From NCBI RefSeq assembly GCF_021732705.1, contig NZ_JAKFUM010000003.1:372001-436000 (forward strand): 64,000 nucleotides of DNA, written 5' to 3'. Of this stretch, positions 55,601-64,000 are shown one piece after another (positions within the stretch are counted from its first letter, which is position 1; every line of letters begins with the position of its first letter). The notes beneath the pieces are model-generated. The model saw only the letters and a list, made by a program, of their open reading frames with translations, searched no databases and was not told the origin of the DNA. Origin of the DNA: Nevskia sp. GTDB lineage: Bacteria > Pseudomonadota > Gammaproteobacteria > Nevskiales > Nevskiaceae. Made by a program: the position numbers and the translations under genes.

Positions 55601-55678
55601 GTGCAGCCAAAGCGCCCACTCGGAATCCTGGTGGCTGTAGCTGATGAAGGCCCAGTACTTGAACGGCGCTGCGGTCAC
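52634..55678 (-). CDS. TIR-domain, transmembrane, WD40-repeat protein
   Basis: A 1014-aa protein. Residues about 5-150 form a TIR_2-type domain: FISYSHQDSEWALWLHRSL, LFPIFRDRDELSSS and ASRWVNEEVRYFKSLG, the latter at the position of the NADase catalytic Glu. One membrane helix follows (LRIAAGSLALIAGIAGLWQI, about 200-220), then a charged linker. From about 290 to the end there are roughly 14 WD40 repeats, clear ones with GHNGEVNEIHFSPDGERVVTAG and GHTKTVNYARFSPDGRTVATGS. Start is GTG 55678 with AGGA upstream. The architecture suggests sensing by the propeller and signalling or NAD cleavage by TIR; defence or regulated death is inference. Confidence 0.92.
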   Translation of the reverse strand: MTAAPFKYWAFISYSHQDSEWALWLHRSLEAYVVPRHLVGRDTGAGVLPRKLFPIFRDRDELSSSAELGGVINEALRQSRYQIVICSPRSAASRWVNEEVRYFKSLGRSDRVLALIIDGEPGASGGHDPAQECFPLALRRHVAADGVISDTPVEPIAADARRSGDGRAEARLKLIAGLLDVPYDELRQRERRRQFWRRLRIAAGSLALIAGIAGLWQIEQAQRAEKARQAQLDRWFESGRQALLANKPASAATFLNAAYSQGYDTRALRLLLGMAMAQVDPLSPIRIHQDNEAAGGVGWLRDSQRVLSVWGNVKVWDAASGQLQATLGSGNLFEYLGTTASRDGRFLLVGGKRPFNEEADKSELYELTSGRLLLQLDARASATKFGSAFRSFSPNGHRVTLIDSNGRASIYQTETGERLWTAPVNGVGTASFSADGERLVITDAESRISIWRVADGRPLLKVDSRLGTSLAALSLDDDRILASDEKGKIKLYEGQRGTLLDAYGGHDGKISRYVLSADGRRLMTQAADGTTVWDLASGDQLLHTTCDCPANGKSDMNPAGRWLIARLDRVRLGLWDIDERRMIATLEGHNGEVNEIHFSPDGERVVTAGIGGAVVLWDATRFHTTPALRLPHDAPITPGSEFETFAGGYSPDGNVLVTAGSDGTARLWNAADGTLLHVLRGHTKTVNYARFSPDGRTVATGSDDLSARLWEVETGALRAVLDGHNRFVRRLAFSPDGSRLLTVAGTEPRLWHVADGGLIARLEGPTAPAVDGHFSADGRKLVTTGLDGVPRVFDGLTGKALLALEGHAGVVPTAFFVDGDRRIVTAGVDATARVWDAQTGLLLTRVDEPLAGPGGFRHGTLSPDGKQVLLSGSTGELLLWRWSTGQFDRMIGHTSASYGAAFSHDGAFVVSASNDRSTRVWDLVSGQTLAVLRTRDSGPRWSAAFDPGVRHVVVTGGAEPSNAEVWDLHYETRSPDVIAQVLRCKSPWRIDGDRLIAHQPQAEACAALASTPAP

Positions 55679-56615
55679 GGAACTTCCTGGGCGCGGACTA
55701 TCGAAAGGGGCAGCGGATCATCCTGCACGGCCCGAGCGAATTCGCCTTCATTGTGCTGTCAGGCGTTGCAGGATCAAAGCCTTAACTGCGTTACGTAAAT
55801 CGATTTCAAACACGCGCAAAGTGCTCGGCCCGCAGGTGCTGATGCGAGCCTCGACATCGCGACGTCGCAGTGCCGTGTGGGGCGGCGCGCGGGACGGAGG
55901 CGAACGCGACCGCCGTGCGATCTCTCCCGATCCGTCGCCGGGTTCGACCGTACGCACGCTGCTGTCCCGTCCTTGCGTGAATGACGCGGCATTCGACGGC
56001 GGCAGCCGGCTTTGCGTCCTCGTGCCCGTCGCATCGGCCCAGAGTTCGAATCGGAACGGTCAGCAATGTCGAAGGATCGGCAAGGCCGCGGCAGTCTCGG
56101 CAGTGCTTCGTTGCCGCGTTGGCGACATCCGCAAGGTCGGCGGCGTGCCCGCTGCCGATGGCATCGGCCGCGGCGGCTGATTTGCCTGTCCGCGTCGCCG
56201 ATGGCGTGAGGTCCGATGTGTCCGTTGGCTGTTCCCGCAACGGAAAGGTCGTAGTGGTCTGGGCGACCGGGCGTCAGCGCCTGGCGGCGCTACGGCAGCG
56301 ATGCCTCGCCAGTGGACGAGGGCTTCTGATGATGCGTCGTGCCGCACCACATCGGCACGCTTGATGGCGCGCCGCTACCGCGCAGACGGTGTGCCGACCG
56401 GCTCGACACGCGTCGTCGAGACGGCCACTAGCCGGGCGCTGTAGTCGCGATCGATGGCGGCGGCCATGTCGTCGTCGCGTTGACGCAGCACGTCGGCACC
56501 GAGCTTGCCGCCATCCGTCCGCGACCGCGCGTCGAAGCGCCGTGAGGCCACGCGGCCCGCTGTCTGACGATCAGCGCCAGACAGCAGGCCGCCATCGAGG
56601 GCCGTGGCGGGTCGA
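55679..56615. other. Gene-poor region
   Basis: About 940 bp with no convincing gene on either strand. Open frames of 80-180 codons exist in several frames but overlap one another, have no ribosome sites and give compositionally biased Arg/Ala-rich products. A minus-strand stretch just after acs (56380-56610) stays open in one frame and reads like protein (GGKLGADVLRQRDDDMAAAIDRDY), but it has no start. It could be the tail of a lost gene. CGATGGC/GTCGAC-like words recur. There are no IS ends or tRNA. Confidence 0.6.
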
Positions 56616-58595
<1,980 letters not shown>

Positions 58596-58738
58596 GGTTT
58601 TTTCATCCTCGTTGTCGTGGCTCCTTGTCTGGAGCGTCTCCTCCGGCCGGAGTGTGCCAGCCTCGGCACACCCCCATGGGCGGTGTCGCGCTCAAGCAAA
58701 CATCGCGCCCGGTCCTGCAGGCTGCTTGCAAACGCCTT

Positions 58739-58764
58739 CGGCCCGCGGATTTCGCCGCGGGCCG
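58739..58764 (-). terminator. Strong hairpin between actP and acs
   Basis: A 10-bp perfect stem (CGGCCCGCGG / CCGCGGGCCG) with 6-nt loop ATTTCG lies just after the actP stop. The minus-strand downstream sequence has only a short T-run (GCGTTTGC), so it may stabilise actP mRNA or attenuate rather than end transcription before acs. Confidence 0.45.
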
Positions 58765-58774
58765 AGGGGGTGTA

Positions 58775-60439
58775 TCAGTGGCTTGATGCGCCGGTTGCGC
58801 CGTATCCGGTTTCGGCTCGGACCAGCTGTTCGATGTATCGAGATTTCTCGACCCTGGCTCTCGCACTGTTGTCGGTGACCGAGCCCAGCCAGCAGCCGAC
58901 GAAGGCCAGTGTCATCGAGAAGATCGCCGGGGCGTCGTACGGGAAGATCGGCGTTGCATGGCCGAGCACCTTCACCCAGACCGCCGGGCCAAGCACGGTC
59001 AGGCTCACGGCCGACACCAGCCCGAGGCTGCCGCCGATCAGCGCGCCGCGCGTGGTCAGGCCGCGCCAGACCATCGACAGCAGCAGGATCGGGAAATTGG
59101 CGCTGGCGGCGATCGCGAAGGCCAGCCCGACCATGAAGGCGACGTTCTGCTTCTCGAACACGATGCCGAGCACGATGGCGAGGATGCCGAGCGCGACGGT
59201 GGCGTATTTGGAGACGCGGATCTCGTCCTTCTCGTTGGCCTTGCCGCGCTTGAACACGTGGGCGTAGAGATCGTTCGACACTGCCGTGGCACCGGACAAC
59301 GTCAGACCTGCGACCACGGCGAGGATGGTCGCGAAGGCCACGGCCGAGATGAAGCCCAAGAACACGTCGCCGCCGACCGCATGGGCGAGGTGGATCGCCG
59401 CCATGTTGCTGCCGCCGCGCAGGCCCTTGTCGTCCAGATAGAAGCTGTTGGTGCCGACCAGCACGATGGCGCCGAAACCGATGATGAAGGTCAGGATGTA
59501 GAAGTAGCCGATGAAACCGGTCGCGTAGAACACGCTCTTGCGGGCTTCGGCGGCGTTCTTGACGGTGAAGAAGCGCATCAGGATGTGCGGCAATCCAGCC
59601 GTGCCGAACATCAGCGCCAAGCCGAGCGAGATCGCCGAAATCGGGTCCTTGACCAGCTTGCCCGGCGCCATGATCGCGATGCCGTCCTTGTGCGCGGCGG
59701 TGGCCTGTTCGAACAGCGCTTCGACCGAGAAGCCGACATGGCGCATGACCATGAACGCCATGAAGCTGGCGCCGCCGAGCAGCAGCATCGCCTTGATGAT
59801 CTGCACCCAGGTGGTCGCCAGCATGCCGCCGAAGGTCACGTAGACGATCATCAGCACGCCGACCAGCACCACGGCGACGTTGTAGTCGAGCCCGAACAGC
59901 AGCTTGATCAGCTGACCGGCGCCCACCATCTGGGCGATCAGGTAGAAGGCGACGGTGATCAAGGTGCCGGCGGCGGCCAGCTTGCGGATCGCCAGCTGAT
60001 CCAGCCGGTAGCTGGCGACATCGGCAAAGGTGAACTTGCCGAGATTCCGCAGGCGCTCGGCGATCAGGAACATGATCACCGGCCAGCCGACGAGGAAGCC
60101 GATCGAGTAGATCAGGCCGTCGAAGCCGGACCCGAACACCAGTGCCGAGATGCCGAGGAAGCTCGCGGCGCTCATGTAGTCGCCGGCGATCGCCAGCCCG
60201 TTCTGGAAGCCGGTGATGCCACCGCCGGCGGTGTAGAAATCGGCGCGCGACTGGGTCCGGCGCGCCGCCCAGTAGGTGATGCCGAGCGTCAGCGCCACGA
60301 AGGCGACGAACATCAGGATCGCCGTGACGTTCAGCGGCTGCTTTGCGGCCTGGCCTTCGAGGGCGGCGGCGATGCTGGCCAGCGGCGCGGACAGCAGCGC
60401 GATGCCAGCGACGGTCTTGCGGATCAGCGGCAGGCTCAT
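58775..60439 (-). CDS. actP: Cation/acetate symporter ActP
   Basis: A sodium:solute-symporter (SLC5) family acetate permease of 554 aa with a signal-like N-terminus and about 13 membrane segments. Recognisable are [28 protein letters not shown] near residues 71-98, the sodium-site [16 protein letters not shown] and a C-terminal [32 protein letters not shown]. The start ATG overlaps the DUF485 stop by 4 bp, so translation is coupled. It imports acetate for Acs. Confidence 0.96.
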   Translation of the reverse strand: MSLPLIRKTVAGIALLSAPLASIAAALEGQAAKQPLNVTAILMFVAFVALTLGITYWAARRTQSRADFYTAGGGITGFQNGLAIAGDYMSAASFLGISALVFGSGFDGLIYSIGFLVGWPVIMFLIAERLRNLGKFTFADVASYRLDQLAIRKLAAAGTLITVAFYLIAQMVGAGQLIKLLFGLDYNVAVVLVGVLMIVYVTFGGMLATTWVQIIKAMLLLGGASFMAFMVMRHVGFSVEALFEQATAAHKDGIAIMAPGKLVKDPISAISLGLALMFGTAGLPHILMRFFTVKNAAEARKSVFYATGFIGYFYILTFIIGFGAIVLVGTNSFYLDDKGLRGGSNMAAIHLAHAVGGDVFLGFISAVAFATILAVVAGLTLSGATAVSNDLYAHVFKRGKANEKDEIRVSKYATVALGILAIVLGIVFEKQNVAFMVGLAFAIAASANFPILLLSMVWRGLTTRGALIGGSLGLVSAVSLTVLGPAVWVKVLGHATPIFPYDAPAIFSMTLAFVGCWLGSVTDNSARARVEKSRYIEQLVRAETGYGATGASSH

Positions 60440-60792
60440 GACTGGGCGCTCCGGATCGCGGTGGCGGTCAGGCGGTCGAACTCGCCGTTGGCGCGGCTGA
60501 CGTAGACGCCGGTCAGCGCGATCGCGGAAACGATCACGCCGAGGCCCAGCGGAATGCCGAGGGTGATGACGCCATCGATTGGGGTGGCCAGCCAGCCCGG
60601 CGCGAACGCAATCGCGACGATGAAGCCGTAATAGATCACCAGCATCATCACGGTCAGGATCGCCGAGAAGCGCCGCCGCTTGGCGCGAAGCTCCGCGAAT
60701 GCCGGGCTTTCGAGAATGCGCCGGATTTCCGGTGCGACCGCGACCTCGTTCGACGGATCGCTGCCGTCGCGGGTCTGATTCTGGGTTGTCAT
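60436..60792 (-). CDS. DUF485 membrane protein (YjcH-like)
   Basis: A 118-aa protein with two membrane segments ([19 protein letters not shown] and [25 protein letters not shown]) after a charged N-terminal part. This is the DUF485/YjcH family, almost always paired with ActP-type symporters and possibly an accessory subunit. GAGGAG lies 7 bp before ATG 60792. It is first gene of the acetate operon, divergent from the CrbS-like kinase. Confidence 0.93.
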   Translation of the reverse strand: MTTQNQTRDGSDPSNEVAVAPEIRRILESPAFAELRAKRRRFSAILTVMMLVIYYGFIVAIAFAPGWLATPIDGVITLGIPLGLGVIVSAIALTGVYVSRANGEFDRLTATAIRSAQS

Positions 60793-60999
60793 GGTGTCTC
60801 CTCGCACGTGCATCGTGGGTACCCCGATGCTGTTGACGCAGCCTATCGGGCAGCGCCGTGAGGCTCCATCCGACGTTGGTCTAAACACGGTGTCCCGGCC
60901 GCTTCGACTTTGGTCGCAGGCGGCGGAGGCCGCGCCGCGCGCTGACTTATGCTCCCGCCCAGCAAGCAGCCGGCGTCGCGACCGGCAGGAGATGCCGGG
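60793..60999. promoter_or_regulatory. Divergent control region of acetate operon and sensor kinase
   Basis: These 207 bp separate DUF485-actP-acs from the sensor kinase. In related systems the cognate LuxR-type regulator (CrbR/ErdR) activates acs transcription from upstream of the operon. A minus-strand stretch (about 60860-60890) around TTTAGACCAACGTCGG is a candidate, but no dyad or standard promoter pair is clear. Confidence 0.35.
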
Positions 61000-63900
61000 A
61001 TGCTCGAGGTCTGGTCGCTGTTCCTGATCTCCGCGGTCTATGTCGCCGTGCTGTTCGGCGTCGCCGCGCTTGGCGATCGTCAGGCGCTGAAGCGGCCGGC
61101 CGCCAGCGCCAAGCCATGGACCTACGGCCTCGCGCTCGGCGTCTACGCGACTTCGTGGACCTTCTACGGCGCGGTCGGCCGGGCGGCATCCAGCGGCTGG
61201 GATTTCCTGCCGATCTATCTCGGGCCGCTGCTGGTGTTCCTGTTCGCCGGGGGCTTCGTCGCGCGGCTGATCGACATCAGCAAGCGCCACAACATCACCT
61301 CGATCGCCGACTTCATCGGCGCCCGCTACGGCCGCAGCCAGCGGCTGGCGATGTTCGTCACCGTGGTCGCGGTGCTCGGCGTGGTGCCGTACATCGCGTT
61401 GCAGCTGAAGGCGGTGGCGTTCGGCTTCGAGCTGCTGGCGCACAGCGCCGGCGAGGTGCGCTTCGACGAGCGCGTGTTCGACAACGGCGCGCTGTTCATC
61501 GCCGTGCTGCTGGCCGGCTTCGCGATCCTGTTCGGCACCCGGCAGGTGGTGGCCAGCGAGAACCATCACGGCATGGTGCTGGCGATCGCGTTCGAATCGA
61601 CGGTCAAGCTGCTGGCCTTTCTCGCCGTCGGCCTGTTCGTCTGCTACCAGCTGTACGACGGCTTCGGCGATGCCTGGGCGCATGCGCTGGCACGGCTGGA
61701 AACGCAGGCCGACGAGCGCGACAGCCGCTGGCAGGCCGGCTTCGCCATCCAGACCCTGCTCGCCGCCGCCGCCGTGCTGTGCCTGCCGCGGCAGTTCCAC
61801 GTCACCGTGGTCGAAAACGCCTCGACCCGCGACCTGAACCGCGCCCGCTGGGTGTTCCCGCTGTTCCTGGTCGCGATCAGCATCTTCGTGCTGCCGATCG
61901 CCGCTGCCGGTCTCGACCGCCTGCCGCCCGGGGCCTCCGGCGACACCTTCATGCTGGCCCTGCCGCTGGCGCAGGGGCAGGGCTGGCTGGCGCTGATCGC
62001 CTATCTCGGCGGCTTCTCGGCGGCGACCAGCATGGTGATCGTCGAAACCATCGCGCTGTCGACGATGATCTCCAACGAACTGGTGCTGCCGGTGGTGCTC
62101 GGCTCGAAGCGCTTCCGGATGGCGGCCAGCGGCGATCTGGGTGGCCTGATCAAGAACATTCGTCGCACGGCGATCGTCGCGATCATCGCTGCCGCCTACC
62201 TGTATTTCCGGGTCTACACCGGGCCCGGCTCGCTGACCGCGATCGGCCTGCTGTCATTCGCGGCCGTTTCCCAGTTCGCGCCAGCGGTGATCGGCGGCGT
62301 CGTCTGGCGTGGTGGCACGCGGATCGGTGCGCAGGCCGGCCTGCTGCTCGGCTTCGGCCTGTGGATCTACACGCTGCTGCTGCCGGCGCTGATGGCCGGC
62401 ACCGACAGCAGCCTGCTGGCGCAAGGGCCGTTCGGCATCGGCTGGCTGCGGCCGCAGGCGCTGTTCGGCCTGACCGGCTTCGACGACATCACCCACGGCA
62501 CGCTGTGGAGCCTCGGCGTCAACACGCTGGCCTACCTGCTGGTGCCGCTGGCGCTCAAGCCCGGCCTGCGCGAACGCCTGCAGGCCGGGCGCTTTCTCGA
62601 TGTGCCGTCGGCGGCGCGCACGGTGCGCGAATCGACGATCCGGATCGCCGCGACGGTCGGCGATCTCGTCGTGCTGCTGGAGCGCTTCTTCGGCGCCGAG
62701 CGCGCCCGCAGCGAGCTGGAACTGCACGCTCGCCGCCTCGGCCGGCCGACGCCGAAGCCGGAGGATCGGGTGTCTTCCGAGCAGGCGCGGCATGTCGAAC
62801 TGCTGTTGTCCGGCGCGCTCGGTGCGTCGAGTGCGCGTCTGGTGCTCGGCTCCGCACTCGGCGGTCGCGACATGCAGCTCGAAGACGTGATCCGGCTGCT
62901 TGACGAAACCGCGCACGAGATCCAGTTCAATCGCGAACTGCTGCGCGCGTCGCTCGAACATCTGTCGCAGGGCGTGTCGGTGGTCGACAAGGACCTGTGC
63001 CTGGTCGGCTGGAACCGTCGCTATCTGGAACTGCTCGATTACCCGGAAGGCCTGATCAAGGTCGGCCGGCCGATCGCCGACGTGTTCCGGTTCAATGCCG
63101 AACGCGGCCTGCTCGGGCCGGGCGACATCGAGACCCAGATCGAGCGGCGCATCGCCCATCTGCGCGCCGGCACGCCGAACAGCCACGAGCGCCGGATGCC
63201 GGATGGCCGGGTCATCGAGGTGCGCGGCAGCCCGATGTCCGGCGGCGGCTACGTCACCAGCTATTCGGACGTCACCGCCTACAAGCAGGCGCAAGCCGCG
63301 CTGGAAGTGGTCAACGAGCAGCTGGAGGAGCGCGTCGGCGAACGCACGGCAGCGCTGGAGGAAGCGCGCGGCGCGGCCGAGCGCGCCAATCGCGCCAAGT
63401 CACGCTTTCTGGCCACCGTCACCCATGACCTCGTGCAGCCGCTGAATGCCGCGCGACTGTTCGTCACCTCGATCGACCGCGACACGGTGCCGCCGGGCAC
63501 GGCGAAGGTGGTCGGGCAGGTGGAAAGTGCGCTGCACGCGGCCGAAAACCTGATCAGCGCGCTGCTCGACATCTCCCGCCTCGATGCCGATGCCCAGGCG
63601 GTGCGCCGCGAGCATTTTCCGGTCGACCGGGTGCTGGCACCGCTGGCCAACGAGTTCGCCGCGCTGGCCAGTGCCCGGGGACTCGAGTTCCGCTTCGTGC
63701 CGTGTTCGGCGATCGTCGAGACCGATCCGGCGCTGCTGCGTCGCATCCTGCAGAACTTCCTGTCCAACGCCGTGCGCTACACGCGCAGCGGCCGGGTGCT
63801 GCTCGGCTGCCGACGACGGCCGGGGAGCCTCGAAATCATGGTGATCGACACCGGCCCGGGCATTCCGGCCGAACGCCAGCCGGAAATCTTCGAGGAATTC

Positions 63901-64000
63901 CGGCGGCTCGATGTCGGCCGCGATTTCGATCACGGCCTCGGGCTCGGCCTGTCGATTGCCGACCGCCTGTCGAAGCTGCTCAAGCACCGGCTGGGCCTGC
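61000..64000 (+). CDS. crbS: SLC5-type sensor histidine kinase (CrbS/MxtR-like), 3' end outside window
   Basis: At least 1000 codons, open to the window edge. Residues 1 to about 530 form a sodium:solute-symporter domain with about 13 membrane segments (YATSWTFYGAVGRAASSGWDFLPIYLGP, KRHNITSIADFIGARYG). A STAC-like linker follows (about 545-600), then a PAS domain (LEHLSQGVSVVDKDLCLVGWNRRYLELL, about 655-745), a coiled coil, H-box TVTHDLVQPLNAARLFV (H809) and an ATPase domain with N-box RILQNFLSNAVRYT, DTGPGIP and GLGLGLSIADRL. AGGAG lies 8 bp before ATG 61000. Beside actP/acs, the CrbS/MxtR acetate-switch kinase is the best fit; CbrA is the alternative. A C-terminal receiver may follow. Confidence 0.88.
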   Translation, partial: MLEVWSLFLISAVYVAVLFGVAALGDRQALKRPAASAKPWTYGLALGVYATSWTFYGAVGRAASSGWDFLPIYLGPLLVFLFAGGFVARLIDISKRHNITSIADFIGARYGRSQRLAMFVTVVAVLGVVPYIALQLKAVAFGFELLAHSAGEVRFDERVFDNGALFIAVLLAGFAILFGTRQVVASENHHGMVLAIAFESTVKLLAFLAVGLFVCYQLYDGFGDAWAHALARLETQADERDSRWQAGFAIQTLLAAAAVLCLPRQFHVTVVENASTRDLNRARWVFPLFLVAISIFVLPIAAAGLDRLPPGASGDTFMLALPLAQGQGWLALIAYLGGFSAATSMVIVETIALSTMISNELVLPVVLGSKRFRMAASGDLGGLIKNIRRTAIVAIIAAAYLYFRVYTGPGSLTAIGLLSFAAVSQFAPAVIGGVVWRGGTRIGAQAGLLLGFGLWIYTLLLPALMAGTDSSLLAQGPFGIGWLRPQALFGLTGFDDITHGTLWSLGVNTLAYLLVPLALKPGLRERLQAGRFLDVPSAARTVRESTIRIAATVGDLVVLLERFFGAERARSELELHARRLGRPTPKPEDRVSSEQARHVELLLSGALGASSARLVLGSALGGRDMQLEDVIRLLDETAHEIQFNRELLRASLEHLSQGVSVVDKDLCLVGWNRRYLELLDYPEGLIKVGRPIADVFRFNAERGLLGPGDIETQIERRIAHLRAGTPNSHERRMPDGRVIEVRGSPMSGGGYVTSYSDVTAYKQAQAALEVVNEQLEERVGERTAALEEARGAAERANRAKSRFLATVTHDLVQPLNAARLFVTSIDRDTVPPGTAKVVGQVESALHAAENLISALLDISRLDADAQAVRREHFPVDRVLAPLANEFAALASARGLEFRFVPCSAIVETDPALLRRILQNFLSNAVRYTRSGRVLLGCRRRPGSLEIMVIDTGPGIPAERQPEIFEEFRRLDVGRDFDHGLGLGLSIADRLSKLLKHRLGL

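Noticed and set aside
55806-56240. 144-codon minus-strand frame and overlapping plus-strand frames
   Set aside because: Mutually overlapping, compositionally biased, no start signals, no motif.

Overview
This is 64 kb of GC-rich (roughly two-thirds G+C by eye) Gram-negative chromosome, densely packed with housekeeping genes. No phage, IS element, integrase or CRISPR array is visible. The run argH / algZ-algR-hemC-hemD-hemX-hemY matches the order known from Pseudomonas-like Gammaproteobacteria. leuS-lptE, a type IVa pilin and biosynthetic speA agree with that class. A one-gene squalene synthase beside squalene-hopene cyclase and hpnG points to a hopanoid maker, perhaps near Nevskiales or Xanthomonadales-like lineages; that placement is inference.

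Layout. 0-5 kb: the 3' part of a TIGR03032 gene, a 128-bp tandem array copied from the end of speE, divergent speE/speA, a DinB-like gene and a small membrane protein. 5-14 kb: alpha/beta hydrolase and argH on the minus strand, divergent from algZ-algR and the haem genes hemCDXY. 13.7-22 kb: HAD nucleotidase / cysQ, an M15 peptidase, several small exported or hypothetical proteins, and a very large penicillin-acylase-like lipoprotein. 22-25 kb: a hypothetical gene, an O-antigen-ligase/PglL-like membrane protein and pilA with a perfect sigma-54 promoter. 25.7-33 kb: leuS, lptE, a GlcF-like Fe-S protein, DUF481 porin-like protein, [2Fe-2S] ferredoxin and mltF. 33.1-33.6 kb: tRNA-Ser(CGA) followed by three 114-bp tandem repeats carrying inverted copies of the tRNA 3' end.

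33.6-42.5 kb: a TIGR03084 protein, a possible structured RNA, an FG-GAP repeat protein, then an isoprenoid/hopanoid block: ispA (FPP), apt, squalene synthase, shc and hpnG. Together these could run from IPP/DMAPP to hopene and start side-chain processing. 42.5-47 kb: a four-gene MacA/FtsX-type ABC exporter. 47.6-56.6 kb: a class III cyclase-TolB-TPR protein, an LpxH-like phosphoesterase, a GT-C-like membrane protein behind a perfect CRP/Vfr half-site pair, a large TIR-TM-WD40 protein, then about 0.9 kb with no convincing gene. 56.6-64 kb: an acetate module, DUF485-actP-acs, divergent from an SLC5-type sensor kinase of the CrbS/MxtR kind that runs off the window.

The least explained features are the tRNA-Ser-linked repeat array (comparable to the E. 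coli tyrT/rtT repeats but inverted), the speE-tail array, the TIR-WD40 protein, and the 34.4-34.5 kb structured intergenic RNA candidate.
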